A DNA stretch of 58,080 nt from Saprospiraceae bacterium (lineage in GTDB: Bacteria; Bacteroidota; Bacteroidia; Chitinophagales; Saprospiraceae), in contig JABWBR010000040.1 of assembly GCA_013360405.1 (NCBI GenBank), positions 1 through 58,080 of the forward strand. The letters are read 5' to 3'. The position numbers and the translations under genes are program-made. This document shows positions 1 to 8,608 of the stretch, one piece after another. The notes under the pieces were generated by a model, which was given only the letters and a program-made list of their open reading frames with translations, was not told where the DNA came from and searched no databases. Position 1 is the stretch's first letter. Each line of letters begins with the position of its first letter.

Positions 1-192
1 GTGCGTAGCACCGATCTTCGTCCAGCAAATTATCAATAGCGTAATCCATACCTTTTTTGCCACAAAACTACGCATTCAGCCTAACAGGAATATGAGCCAG
101 ATTTTTTCTGTCTAGGTGGTTTTTTGTAGGATCGTATTTTCTTGAAAAGTTAACATCTGTTGTTTGATTTTGAAAACAGACACAATAAGTAC

Positions 193-1236
193 TCATTCTA
201 CCACTTTTCCATCACCGTACTTATGGTGTTTGTCTTCTGCGTCGGCATCACCCATATAATGTGGATATACCTTGAAGGTAGTGGGGTCAGCATTTTTCAT
301 TTTTTTCATTTTATAATAAATACCCTGGTTATCCATGGTATACTTTTCATTGAATATCCTGAAGGACTGTGCGTCTGCATCTTTGAAATATTGGTCATTG
401 ACATAAATTCCTTTTTTATCCCTGGCATAATACGTTTCACCATTTGAATTTTCATTTTCTTTAAACAATTCAAAGGTGTTTGGATCGGCGCCCGGTATCT
501 CTTTTGCATTAAAATATACGTTGTTATTATCTTTAGCATATTGACTTCCAATAATAATAAAGCTAGCGGCATCAGCCATAAGCATTTTTTTTTCCCGGAA
601 ATAAACGGACTTATTGTCTTTGGAATACTGGTAGTCTATGATTGAGAACGATTCATATTGGCATGGAATTGCAGTAATGCTGTATTGGTCGTCACCGCCT
701 GGATTACAGTAATAATATTGTTTTGCGTCCTTAGCGTAGTATGTATCAATTATCTCGAAAGTACTGCCGTCTATCCCCAGAACTTGCTTGCAATCAAGAT
801 ATACATTGATGTTATCCTGGGTGAAATGATGATTTAGCGCCGCCAAACCAGGGATATCGGCGACCTTGAAGTTGCTGCCATTATACCAGGCACGGGCATT
901 ATCTTTTGCATAGCCATATCCTAAAGTTAGAAAGGATGCCGCATCGGCATTTTCAAGTTTTTGAATTTGATGTTTTTTAGTAAAAAAGTAGTCTCTGCTT
1001 TCACGGTAGGTTCGAAAATAGAAAACCTGGTTTTTGTCTTTGCAATAATTTTCATCCAAAATTTCGAATGTAGTAGCGTCAATACCTTTTACTATTTCAT
1101 TTTGAAATTTGATTGTGTCTTGCTCTTTGGAGAAGCCGTATTTCAGGTTTGCGGATTTTTTTCTGCAAGAAAACAATATTAGAAGTGCAATAAGACCTGC
1201 GATCAAAAAAAGATATGTCATGATTTTAGTGTTCAT
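193..1236 (-). CDS. DKNYY-repeat lipoprotein
   Basis: This is a predicted cell-envelope lipoprotein of unknown function. The N-terminus is a hydrophobic signal segment ending in a lipobox (LFSC, about residue 24). The rest is a chain of DKNYY-type repeats, each built as 'Y-A/S-K-D-n-n-x-V/A-Y-F' (YAKDNARAWY, YAKDAKQYYY, YSKDNKSVYF, YAKDNNNVYF, YARDKKGIYV, YTMDNQGIYY), spaced about 35-50 residues apart. DKNYY proteins are common in Bacteroidota and Fusobacteria and have no established activity. The gene lies just beyond the 3' end of the pigment operon, on the same strand, separated by about 120 bp of word repeats, so it is probably a separate unit. Confidence 0.85.
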   Translation of the reverse strand: MNTKIMTYLFLIAGLIALLILFSCRKKSANLKYGFSKEQDTIKFQNEIVKGIDATTFEILDENYCKDKNQVFYFRTYRESRDYFFTKKHQIQKLENADAASFLTLGYGYAKDNARAWYNGSNFKVADIPGLAALNHHFTQDNINVYLDCKQVLGIDGSTFEIIDTYYAKDAKQYYYCNPGGDDQYSITAIPCQYESFSIIDYQYSKDNKSVYFREKKMLMADAASFIIIGSQYAKDNNNVYFNAKEIPGADPNTFELFKENENSNGETYYARDKKGIYVNDQYFKDADAQSFRIFNEKYTMDNQGIYYKMKKMKNADPTTFKVYPHYMGDADAEDKHHKYGDGKVVE

Positions 1237-1239
1237 AAG

Positions 1240-1378
1240 AAGTAAATGTTTAGTAGGGTAAGCGTTTACCGCTTACCCGTTTAGCGTTAGAGTTTAGTTT
1301 TCTAAACATACAGCTAAACCCAATCGCTAAACTGCGAATGCACTAACCCCTACCGCTAAACCCTAACCCCGCTAAGCT
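1240..1378. repeat. Low-complexity word repeat (GTTTAGCG/CTAAACC type)
   Basis: This gap is filled with short words of the GTTTAGCG and CTAAACCC kind, first in one orientation and then in the other, so the transcript could fold back. The array enters the 3' end of the deacetylase gene and provides its stop codon. It belongs to the same family as the arrays at 14770-14862, 19440-19518 and 45786-45873. Confidence 0.7.
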
Positions 1379-2123
1379 CATCGAGCCGCACCGCCTGCAG
1401 GCGTTGTTCGCGGAGATATTGCAGCACAGTGCGCAGAATCCTGGGTTGCGCGGGGTTGGTATCGTGCAGCAGGATGATGCTGCCCGGTTTTATTTTGGCT
1501 TGCACGCGCTGAATGATTTGCTGTTCGTCTTTGAGCAGGCCGTCGAGCGAGCGCACATCCCAGCCGATGACGGTGTTTTTCTCGACTTTTACCGCCTCGG
1601 CCAGCGCGGGTGTGGTCACGCCGTAGGGCGGCCTGAAAAGCTGGGGGGTGACGCCGGCAGCCGTTTCAAAAGCAACCCGGCAGCGGCTGATTTCCTCGCG
1701 CAGCATGTTCGGGGTTTTGAAGTCAATCCAGTAGGAATGGGTGTAGGAGTGGTTGCCCACAATATGGCCGGATTCTATGATCTGTCGCACCAACGCCGGA
1801 TGGGCGTCTACTTTCCAGCCAATACAGAAAAATGTGGCCTTTATATCGTATTCTTTTAAAATAGCCAGCACTTGCGGAGTGATTTCGGGGTCGGGGCCGT
1901 CGTCGAAAGTGAGGGCTACCTGGCGTTTGTTGTTGGGGACGTGGCATATGGCCGGGATAAAAAACTGGGAGCATACATAAGCCGAGCCGTAAGCCATGCA
2001 GCTTGCAAATGCCAGCATCCAAAAGGCGTATACGCCCCAATGCACCGGCGTCCATATATGAATGCCCGCGGTTAGTACCATCAACAGGATGAAAATCCGG
2101 CCCGTGCGTTTAAAGTTAAACAT
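1356..2123 (-). CDS. Membrane-anchored polysaccharide deacetylase (NodB domain)
   Basis: This is a predicted carbohydrate esterase 4 enzyme that removes N- or O-acetyl groups. Two hydrophobic segments occupy about residues 8-55, followed by a NodB homology domain. The family motifs are all present: TFDDGPD (metal and catalytic Asp), HSYTH (metal-binding His), RPPYG and LLHD. The gene overlaps the upstream ketosynthase-like gene by 8 bp and is the last gene of the pigment operon, which suggests a role in that pathway or its envelope placement; that role is inference. The final residues (about LSGVRV plus stop) are encoded by the intergenic word repeat. Confidence 0.88.
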   Translation of the reverse strand: MFNFKRTGRIFILLMVLTAGIHIWTPVHWGVYAFWMLAFASCMAYGSAYVCSQFFIPAICHVPNNKRQVALTFDDGPDPEITPQVLAILKEYDIKATFFCIGWKVDAHPALVRQIIESGHIVGNHSYTHSYWIDFKTPNMLREEISRCRVAFETAAGVTPQLFRPPYGVTTPALAEAVKVEKNTVIGWDVRSLDGLLKDEQQIIQRVQAKIKPGSIILLHDTNPAQPRILRTVLQYLREQRLQAVRLDELSGVRV

Positions 2124-3183
2124 TTTTCAACAATAATAGCGAATGATTGATATTGCTGTAATTATTGTAAATCAATATGTTATTAATGTTTTTTGCTTGA
2201 AAAGGTTCGAGCTTGACGGCTTCAGGCACGCGTTGTTTGTGCAGAATTTGCGCAGCCAGCCACATGCCGAAGGCGGTGGCGGTTTTGTATTCCCCGCAAA
2301 GGTGTTTGAAATAGCCGAGGTGGTTGTGTTTAAATAGTAAATCGCGCACCCGGTAGTACACCTTGTCGAGCTCGGTATTGCCGTTGAGACCCAGCAATAC
2401 GAGGTCGATATCCTGGATGGCGAGATCCTGGCTTGCCAGAAACCCGGTGATATACTGGGTGATTTCTGATTCGTCGGCGGGTTTGTAGCGCATGCCTACC
2501 GCCTGGAGTTGGGCGTATGTGTGCTGCGCCTGCTCGCTTCCCAACATAAAAAAGGCGGCGCCTTCGCCGGGTAGACTACCCCGCAGATGGTTGGCCAGCA
2601 GACTGAGCTGGGAATATTCGTTGGGTTTCCACTGTCGTAGCCGGCCGGTGATGGAGAGGTAGTTGGGCGTTATTTCGTCGATGCCGCCCAGCAGGATATT
2701 TTTGACCGACTCGTCTTCTTCAAATTGGAGCAGGGCGTCGAATAAGGCGCTTTCAAATGAGAATCCGCGGTGTACGTAGGTGAAATTGTAATTATTGCAT
2801 CCCAGCATGATCGCGATCTGGGAGGCTACGCTGTTGTGCGTCGATTGAATAAACTGGGTAGGGGAGATGATCTCTTCGTTGCTTTCGTAGATGGCGCTGA
2901 GAAACTTGTCGGTATCTTCCATACAGCCCAGTCCGGTGCCCACGATGATGGCGTCGGGGTTGTCTATCTGGGCTTCTTCCAGGCAAATTTTGGCGGCGCT
3001 GACCCCCATTTTTATCACGCGGCTCATGCGGCGGAGGTTTGCGCCGGCTATAAAATCGCGGTAATTGGGTTCTTTGCAGGTGAGGTGGGAGCCGTAATGG
3101 TCGACCACTTCTTCCAGGAACAGGTTGTTGTCCAGGGAATGTTGGGGAGAAATATTGCCGATACTGTTGATATATGCGGGCAT
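2116..3183 (-). CDS. Ketosynthase-like protein without catalytic residues (chain-length-factor type)
   Basis: This protein of about 355 residues has the thiolase fold of ketosynthases, but the catalytic triad is gone. Where KS enzymes have the nucleophilic Cys it reads YVHRGFSFESAL, and the two His motifs (NAHGT, GHT) are replaced by LLGLNGNTEL and GEYKTATAFG. This pattern fits a chain-length factor or KS-beta that pairs with an active KS, as in aryl-polyene and type II polyketide systems. The active partner is probably the neighbour ending at 3186. The Met at 3183 was chosen over 3216 because it starts 2 bp after the upstream stop and gives the usual short N-terminus (MPAYINSIG). Confidence 0.82.
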   Translation of the reverse strand: MPAYINSIGNISPQHSLDNNLFLEEVVDHYGSHLTCKEPNYRDFIAGANLRRMSRVIKMGVSAAKICLEEAQIDNPDAIIVGTGLGCMEDTDKFLSAIYESNEEIISPTQFIQSTHNSVASQIAIMLGCNNYNFTYVHRGFSFESALFDALLQFEEDESVKNILLGGIDEITPNYLSITGRLRQWKPNEYSQLSLLANHLRGSLPGEGAAFFMLGSEQAQHTYAQLQAVGMRYKPADESEITQYITGFLASQDLAIQDIDLVLLGLNGNTELDKVYYRVRDLLFKHNHLGYFKHLCGEYKTATAFGMWLAAQILHKQRVPEAVKLEPFQAKNINNILIYNNYSNINHSLLLLKNV

Positions 3184-3185
3184 AC

Positions 3186-4394
3186 TTAACAACTTGAAAA
3201 TATCATGGCCGAGCAATTGCCTCCAAAGCCGAATGAGTTTGACAAAATACTGCGCAGGGCGATACCTTCTTCGAATGCCACTACCGGGGCGATCTCCAAT
3301 TCTGCTATCGGATCTTTAAAGTTTAGGTTGGGAATGATAATACCGTGTTGCAGCGACAATACGGAAATAACGGCTTCTACCGATCCTGCCGCTGCCAAGG
3401 TATGGCCGGTATAGCTTTTGGTAGAGCTAAACCGGGGCAGGTAGTCTTTAAACAGGTTTTTCAGGGCCTGGCCTTCCGACAAATCGTTGTTGGGCGTGGC
3501 GGTGCCGTGGGCGTTGATGTAATCGATATGGGAGGTGGTAAGCCCGCTTTGGTGCAGGGCGAGTTGCATGGCGCGCAGCGCGCCGGCGCCGTCGGGCGAA
3601 GAGGCCGTTTGGTGATAGGCGTCGTTGGCGTTGCCAAATCCCGATAATTCGGCCAGCGGTGTTTTGCGGCTTTCTTCAACGGCGCGCGCCGATTCGAGTA
3701 CCAGATAAGCGGCGGCTTCGCCCAGGTTGAGTCCGTTGCGGTTTTGGTCGAATGGCCGGCACCAGTTTTCGTCTACGATGCGCAGTGAGTTGAAGCCGTT
3801 GAGGGTATAGCGGGTAATGGCGTCCGACCCGCCCACCAGCACGCGGTCGAGCATACCGGCTTTGATAAGTCGGGCGCCCAGCATGATGGCGTTGGCAGCA
3901 GAAGAGCAGGCCGTACTGATGGTGCTCACAAAATCTTTGATGCCCAGGTCGTCGGCAATGCGCTCGGTACTGTCGCCGCAATCGTGCGACACCATGTAGT
4001 GGAGGTCGCCGCCACGGGCCTGGTCTTTGAGAAATTCGCCAAAAAACACCTCGCTTTTATCGATACCTCCTACGCTGGTAGCCGACACGATGCCGGTGCG
4101 CAGGTAGGGGTGTTCGTGCAGGCGGGCATGGGCGGCGGCTTCTCTGGCTGCCATGATGCCGAGTAGTGCCGTGCGGCTATAATCGCGGATATCATCGAGG
4201 CCCAGCAAAGTCGCCAGTTCGTAGTCGGAAGCCTTCACTTCGGCGGCGGGCAGCGTGCCCCGGTGCCGGGTCTGCAAAAAACGGATAGGGCCGATACCAG
4301 TCTGGCAATGGCGCAGCGCATGAAGGGCTTGCGGCACATCAAAACCGATGGCCGATACCATGCCCATTCCGGTTATGAATACTTTATACGACAC
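3186..4394 (-). CDS. Beta-ketoacyl-ACP synthase (KS-alpha)
   Basis: This is a condensing enzyme that extends an ACP-bound chain by decarboxylative Claisen condensation. At 402 residues it has normal FabF length. The triad is complete: Cys163 in STACSSAANA, His in NAHGTATPNND and His in SYTGHTLAAAGS. It overlaps the ACP gene upstream by 11 bp and abuts the chain-length-factor-like gene downstream, so it probably forms the elongating KS/CLF pair. Its product is inferred to be the conjugated polyene chain of an aryl polyene or flexirubin-type pigment. Confidence 0.92.
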   Translation of the reverse strand: MSYKVFITGMGMVSAIGFDVPQALHALRHCQTGIGPIRFLQTRHRGTLPAAEVKASDYELATLLGLDDIRDYSRTALLGIMAAREAAAHARLHEHPYLRTGIVSATSVGGIDKSEVFFGEFLKDQARGGDLHYMVSHDCGDSTERIADDLGIKDFVSTISTACSSAANAIMLGARLIKAGMLDRVLVGGSDAITRYTLNGFNSLRIVDENWCRPFDQNRNGLNLGEAAAYLVLESARAVEESRKTPLAELSGFGNANDAYHQTASSPDGAGALRAMQLALHQSGLTTSHIDYINAHGTATPNNDLSEGQALKNLFKDYLPRFSSTKSYTGHTLAAAGSVEAVISVLSLQHGIIIPNLNFKDPIAELEIAPVVAFEEGIALRSILSNSFGFGGNCSAMIFSSC

Positions 4395-4650
4395 CTAATC
4401 CCTTATTTTCAGAAATGAATTCTGCCAGCGTGCGCACCGAATAAAATACTTTTTTGCCTTCTTCCTGCGACTTGATCTTCAAGCCGTAGATGCGCTCCAG
4501 CATAACAATGATTTCGAGGGCGTCAATCGAATCCAAACCAAGTTCCGATCCGAATAAGGGTTCATCGGCATCGATATCGCCGGGGCTTACGCCTTCCAGG
4601 TTGAGATGCTCGATAATTTGCGTTTTCAAATCTGTAATGAGCGTTTCCAT
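4384..4650 (-). CDS. Acyl carrier protein
   Basis: This 88-residue acidic protein is an acyl carrier protein. The phosphopantetheine attachment Ser lies in GLDSIDALEI, followed by the helix II pattern typical of ACPs. It overlaps the downstream ketosynthase gene by 11 bp, consistent with translational coupling. It is one of two ACPs in the operon; the other is at 8340-8585. Having two suggests one may carry the starter or finished acyl group and the other the growing polyene, but the sequence does not show which. Confidence 0.93.
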   Translation of the reverse strand: METLITDLKTQIIEHLNLEGVSPGDIDADEPLFGSELGLDSIDALEIIVMLERIYGLKIKSQEEGKKVFYSVRTLAEFISENKGLGVV

Positions 4651-4676
4651 TAATTTGAACTGTTATGGTGACCCAA

Positions 4677-5312
4677 TTAAGAATGAATAGTCCATAGTTG
4701 CTGAATAGTCGCAGGGGTAAATTCCGTCGCTCCGACTTGACCGGGTTGTCGGTTTACCCACATCAATAATGCGTGGCGCTTGTCGCCGTAGTATTCTACC
4801 CAACCCGCAATGGCAGCATCCACCGCGTTTTCGTCGAATACATTGCGTACATAGTTGCATAACAAAGTCGCATCGGGTTGTTCTGACAATAAAAAGGCGT
4901 GTTCTCCTGTAATTTTATGCCTAATACAAATTTCTCCGATTACGATATTCGGCAGCGTATATACAAATAATGCCGGACTTGGAAAATTATTTTCGTCATT
5001 TGCTACCGTTTCGTAGTATCGTTCGTCAGTGTCCAGGCTGCTGTGGGCATTCATCAGGAACAGGCCCGTCTTGTCTTTGGGGGTATCTGCAAAGTCAGGC
5101 ACTGCTTTTAAAAGCGCTTCTGCGGCCAAAAAACCCAATTTACTCAAATTATCCATTTTGAAAAATTTGAGGTAGCTAAGTTCCATGTGTTTGTACAAAG
5201 CGGAAGCAAAAGCGCCGACTCCGGCTTCTTTATCTTCGTGCCGGTACGTTGCCCGGCCGTCAACGACCAGGGCATCGTCTTTTATCAGGCTATAATGCGC
5301 GATGACCGGCAT
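4677..5312 (-). CDS. Truncated, degenerate ketosynthase-like protein
   Basis: This protein of 211 residues resembles the N-terminal half of a ketosynthase. GLFLMNAHSSLDTD matches the strand where KS enzymes read '(G/V)...(S/T)SxGG', and the LPNIVIGEICIRHKITGE segment matches the helix-strand before the catalytic Cys. At the Cys position it reads LLSEQPDATLL, so there is no nucleophile, and the C-terminal half with both His motifs is missing. The Met at 5312 was preferred to 5357 because upstream residues only translate the end of the overlapping KS gene. The 23-bp overlap suggests coupling. It may be a structural partner of a KS; the function is unknown. Confidence 0.75.
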   Translation of the reverse strand: MPVIAHYSLIKDDALVVDGRATYRHEDKEAGVGAFASALYKHMELSYLKFFKMDNLSKLGFLAAEALLKAVPDFADTPKDKTGLFLMNAHSSLDTDERYYETVANDENNFPSPALFVYTLPNIVIGEICIRHKITGEHAFLLSEQPDATLLCNYVRNVFDENAVDAAIAGWVEYYGDKRHALLMWVNRQPGQVGATEFTPATIQQLWTIHS

Positions 5313-6453
5313 AGTCTTCTTCTTTTTGCAATACCAGGGCGCCGTTGCAACCTCCAAAACCGGAAGCCGTTTTGAGGCAGGTTCGGATGTCGGCGTCTTG
5401 TGTTTGCGTGATGATATTCAGCGGCTTACTCACGCCGTTTTTGGCGTAGCCTGCCGAACTAATAAGCTTATGCCGGCGCATCGACCAACAGGCAGCTATG
5501 GTTTCAAGCATTCCCGCGGCGCCCAGGGTGTGCCCCCAATAACCTTTGAAACTATTGAGCGGGATGGATTGCATGCCGAGTGCGTGAAACGCTTCGGCTT
5601 CCATGTCGTCGTTGTAGGCCGTGGCAGTGCCGTGGGCGTTGATATAGTCGATGCGGGGGTTGCCCGAAGCGCTCAGGGCTTGCCTTACCGCCTGCTGGAG
5701 TCCGCTGCCCGTGCGCGAGGGACCGGAAATGTGGTTGGCGTCGTTGCTGATGCTACCTCCCAGTATGGCAATGCTGCCGGGGTGTTTATCGGCGGAGAGG
5801 ACTACCGTGCCGCAGCCTTCGCCCAGACTGATACCCTGGCGATCGGCGTCGTAGGGCCGGCAGGGTTCGGGGCTCACCGCCTTCAGCGATTCAAAACCCG
5901 TGAGGATAAAATCGGAGATCACATCGGCGCCCGACACGATGGCATGCCGGTATTGCCCCGATCGGATCAGCCTGGCGCCCATGAGCAGCGCCATTACCCC
6001 CGAAATACAGGCATTGCTCACTATGACGGGTGGCTGAAGCAACCCGAAATGCGATTGTACCGTATGGGCGGTTTCGCTCAGGTTGATGCGCGCATTAGGG
6101 AATCGCTCCGCTGTGGCGGGGTTGATAAGGTCGATATTACCTTTGGTACTCGATAAAATGGTGACCGTATCGGGAGAAGAAGGGTCAATGCCCGATTCTT
6201 GTATGACGGCTTGCATGGATAACAATAAAAATCGCTCAAATCGGGTGTATGATGCCGGAATATGATAGCGGGTACAGGCTGCTTCGAGTTGGTCGTCGGG
6301 CACTGCGGCCAGGCAGAAAGGGCCGGATAGATCCTCCCATTTGTCATAGGTGCGGATACCGGTTTCACCACTGCACAGGCGTTCATAGTGCGCGGCGGAA
6401 TCTGTACCCAGCGCGCTCAGCATATGATCGGCAATAATATAAACCCCCTTCAT
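5290..6453 (-). CDS. Beta-ketoacyl-ACP synthase
   Basis: This 387-residue ketosynthase has an intact triad: Cys149 in SNACISGVMAL, His in NAHGTATAYND and His in YWGHTLGAAGM. It is the second of three catalytically complete KS proteins in the operon. The start codon overlaps the upstream thioesterase stop by 4 bp (ATGA type), and the 3' end overlaps the truncated KS-like gene by 23 bp. It is inferred to catalyse a condensation step different from its paralogues, such as starter-unit extension. Confidence 0.9.
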   Translation of the reverse strand: MKGVYIIADHMLSALGTDSAAHYERLCSGETGIRTYDKWEDLSGPFCLAAVPDDQLEAACTRYHIPASYTRFERFLLLSMQAVIQESGIDPSSPDTVTILSSTKGNIDLINPATAERFPNARINLSETAHTVQSHFGLLQPPVIVSNACISGVMALLMGARLIRSGQYRHAIVSGADVISDFILTGFESLKAVSPEPCRPYDADRQGISLGEGCGTVVLSADKHPGSIAILGGSISNDANHISGPSRTGSGLQQAVRQALSASGNPRIDYINAHGTATAYNDDMEAEAFHALGMQSIPLNSFKGYWGHTLGAAGMLETIAACWSMRRHKLISSAGYAKNGVSKPLNIITQTQDADIRTCLKTASGFGGCNGALVLQKEEDYAGHRAL

Positions 6454-6932
6454 ACTTGCTGTTCTTCCTTTCTGGTTTCCTGGTTATTGCGTATGCCCCA
6501 CCGTTGTTTCCAGGCTATCAAAAACTCGGGTAAGGTAAGCATCAATTCGTTGTTATTGTCGAGAAATACCTGTACGGTTTCTCCTGTAGCCGCAATTTTA
6601 CCGGTGCTTTTGTTGTGAACCGTATAGTGAAAGACCAATTTGGCGGCTTGCGTATCGATATAACGGGCCTCTACTTCTACCGTATCGCCATAGTGGATGG
6701 GGCTTTTGTGTTCACAAATACTGCGAACGATAGGGGTAACGAAGCCGTGGGAAAATACGTCGAGGTATCCAAGGCCGTACTGGACGCCGAAAGCTTCGCG
6801 GGCGTCTTCAAAATACTTGATATAATGGCCGTGCCATACCACGCGCAATGAATCGACTTCCGAAAATCGCACGGTGATGCCGGTAGTTGCAGATAGTACG
6901 GGGGACGTATTTAGCTGTCCGTTTTTTTTCAT
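6450..6932 (-). CDS. 4HBT/YbgC-type acyl thioesterase
   Basis: This 160-residue single hotdog-domain protein is predicted to hydrolyse or transfer acyl thioesters. The YbgC-type motif is visible as FSEVDSLRVVWHGHYIKYFEDARE, whose Asp is the expected catalytic residue (shown here in two parts: FSEVDSLRVVWHGHY and IKYFEDARE). Thioesterases of this type are regular members of aryl-polyene and flexirubin clusters. It lies 3 bp from the dehydratase gene and overlaps the next KS by 4 bp. Confidence 0.87.
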   Translation of the reverse strand: MKKNGQLNTSPVLSATTGITVRFSEVDSLRVVWHGHYIKYFEDAREAFGVQYGLGYLDVFSHGFVTPIVRSICEHKSPIHYGDTVEVEARYIDTQAAKLVFHYTVHNKSTGKIAATGETVQVFLDNNNELMLTLPEFLIAWKQRWGIRNNQETRKEEQQV

Positions 6933-6935
6933 TAA

Positions 6936-7367
6936 TTATGGGTTTTGCACCACAAATATTTTGATTTCGCACCTTGCCAGCACAATATCTTCGGCCTTTA
7001 TAATACCTTCAAAGATGCAGATATCAAGCACTTCCTGCTTGAGGCGTACTTCGGTGAAAATCTCAGTGCCTACCTCGGGTAATTCGAATATTTCCAGATC
7101 TTTAAAAGCGCCGATAAAGCCCAGTGGCACGGGTTCCTGGCGGTTTTTGTGGTAATAACCGGCCCTCACGGCAGCTGTTTGAGCGATATTTTCCATCAGC
7201 CCTGGTTCGGTAAACCGGTCGCCTTTCACAAACAACATGCCGGGGCGTATCAGCAAACTGGTGCGCGTGGCGGTCTCATTAGAATACCACAAATTATCGA
7301 TCATGACGATAGGTGGCGCCTGCGGCAAATGATCGGCGATTCGTGAACTGTCGAGCAGGGGATACAT
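6936..7367 (-). CDS. 3-hydroxyacyl-ACP dehydratase (hotdog fold)
   Basis: This is a 143-residue FabZ/ApeP-like hotdog protein predicted to remove water from 3-hydroxyacyl-ACP and so create the polyene double bonds. The HLPQAPPIVMIDNL segment matches the FabZ-type 'hRpPmlliD' start, and GLMENIAQTAAVRAG matches the central helix that contains the catalytic acidic residue. Together with the KS, KR and ACP genes around it, it completes the iterative elongation cycle. The exact residue assignments are inferred from family pattern, not alignment. Confidence 0.82.
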   Translation of the reverse strand: MYPLLDSSRIADHLPQAPPIVMIDNLWYSNETATRTSLLIRPGMLFVKGDRFTEPGLMENIAQTAAVRAGYYHKNRQEPVPLGFIGAFKDLEIFELPEVGTEIFTEVRLKQEVLDICIFEGIIKAEDIVLARCEIKIFVVQNP

Positions 7368-7404
7368 GGTATTGTGTGCTTAGCTGAGCGAAACTATGTA
7401 ACAA

Positions 7405-8334
7405 CTATTTTTCAGTAGGAATAGTTGCGGCGGAAGTTGTCAATGCGGGTGAAGAATCTTCCCAAAAGTCGTAATAGTTGAACCATTGTTCAGGAAATTG
7501 GCGCAATATTTTTTCCAGGCTTCGCAAATAAGCGTCAATTACCTTTTCGGGATTGTCGTGGGCAATATGGCCGGGAGTAGCAAAAAAGTGGTAATGGGTA
7601 TCGGTTTCTTTTACAGAAAAAACAAAAGTGTAGGGCACCTTAAAGCGAACAGCCAGTTCGAACGGCCCTAGTGGGAAAGACGCGTAGCGCCCCATGAAGG
7701 TAGTCCGATAGGTTTTTTGGTTAGAATTTTTGATATACCGGTCGCCGTGAATACAAATGAATTCCTTGTTTTGCAGGGCATTGTGCATATCGAGCAGGTG
7801 GGAAAAATCATTTTTGACGCTGATGATTTTAAACTGGCGGTTTTTGATAGCGCCTTCGAGCACTTCTTTGATGCCCTGGTCTTCCCCATCGTATAATACC
7901 ACATTGACGGGGGTATTGAGTTTTTTGAGCAAATGGCCGGCGATCTCCCAATTGCCGATATGGGCGCTGATGAGCAGTGCGCCCCGGCCGTCTTCCGACA
8001 ATTGGCGCAAGTTTTCTACGCCGTCAAAAAAGAAAGTAAATTTATTAGGGAAGCCGCCCAGGATTACCACCTTGTCGATAAGCGTCTGGCCGAATTTGTA
8101 GTAGCTTTTGTAGCAATAGCGCAGCGATTTGAGCGGGGGGAAGCCGTGGATTTGGCGAAAATAAAAGTAAGAAGCCCGCGTAGATTTGCGTGCAAAGACG
8201 AGGTACCATCCTGCAACGATATATAAAATGATATAAGCGGATGAAAGTCCAACGTATTTCAGGAAAAATAAAAAGATCCTGTACCCTAGTGCGCCGCCTC
8301 TGCTTTTTCCTTCCCAGGAAGCCTTTTTTGACAT
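7405..8334 (-). CDS. LpxL/HtrB-like lysophospholipid acyltransferase
   Basis: This 309-residue membrane-associated acyltransferase has an N-terminal hydrophobic segment (about residues 20-50) and the family HX4(D/E) motif as HIGNWE. The C-terminal WFNYYDFWE is typical of the lipid A acyltransferase family. Aryl-polyene clusters encode such enzymes, probably to attach the polyene or a fatty chain to a lipid carrier in the inner membrane; that role is inferred from context. It lies 5 bp downstream of the ACP gene, so delivery of the acyl group by that ACP is plausible. Confidence 0.85.
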   Translation of the reverse strand: MSKKASWEGKSRGGALGYRIFLFFLKYVGLSSAYIILYIVAGWYLVFARKSTRASYFYFRQIHGFPPLKSLRYCYKSYYKFGQTLIDKVVILGGFPNKFTFFFDGVENLRQLSEDGRGALLISAHIGNWEIAGHLLKKLNTPVNVVLYDGEDQGIKEVLEGAIKNRQFKIISVKNDFSHLLDMHNALQNKEFICIHGDRYIKNSNQKTYRTTFMGRYASFPLGPFELAVRFKVPYTFVFSVKETDTHYHFFATPGHIAHDNPEKVIDAYLRSLEKILRQFPEQWFNYYDFWEDSSPALTTSAATIPTEK

Positions 8335-8339
8335 ATCGC

Positions 8340-8585
8340 TCAGGCGCTCACGTTTTTGTGAATATAATCGTAGAGGTGCTCAAATGTTTCGATGGCTTTG
8401 AGGTCTTCTCTGTTGACCTTAAAGCCGAAATTATCTTCAATGATGACCACGAGGTCGACAAAGTCGAGGCTGTCCAGGTCGAGCGTTTCTCTGAGATTGG
8501 CATGCAGCGTGATATCTTCGGCTTCTACTTCGAATTCATCGGCCAGTACCGCATTTACCTTTTCTATGATTGATGAAGCTACCAT
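8340..8585 (-). CDS. Acyl carrier protein
   Basis: This 81-residue ACP has its phosphopantetheine Ser in LDLDSLDFVDLVV and the usual acidic four-helix pattern. It sits between a ketosynthase (23 bp upstream) and the acyltransferase (5 bp downstream). It differs from the ACP at 4384-4650 in the helix II sequence (DSLDFVD against DSIDALE), so the two are probably recognised by different partners. Confidence 0.94.
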   Translation of the reverse strand: MVASSIIEKVNAVLADEFEVEAEDITLHANLRETLDLDSLDFVDLVVIIEDNFGFKVNREDLKAIETFEHLYDYIHKNVSA

Positions 8586-8608
8586 GATGGTTTGGTTTTG
8601 AAGGCGAA

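Noticed and set aside
1240-1378. Telomere-like repeat (CTAAACCC)
   Set aside because: The words are mixed and short, occur in both directions, and the same kind of array is found in the middle of the window several times.
1404-1859. Plus-strand ORF opposite the deacetylase
   Set aside because: The minus frame has all NodB motifs; the plus frame shows only the mirrored codon bias.
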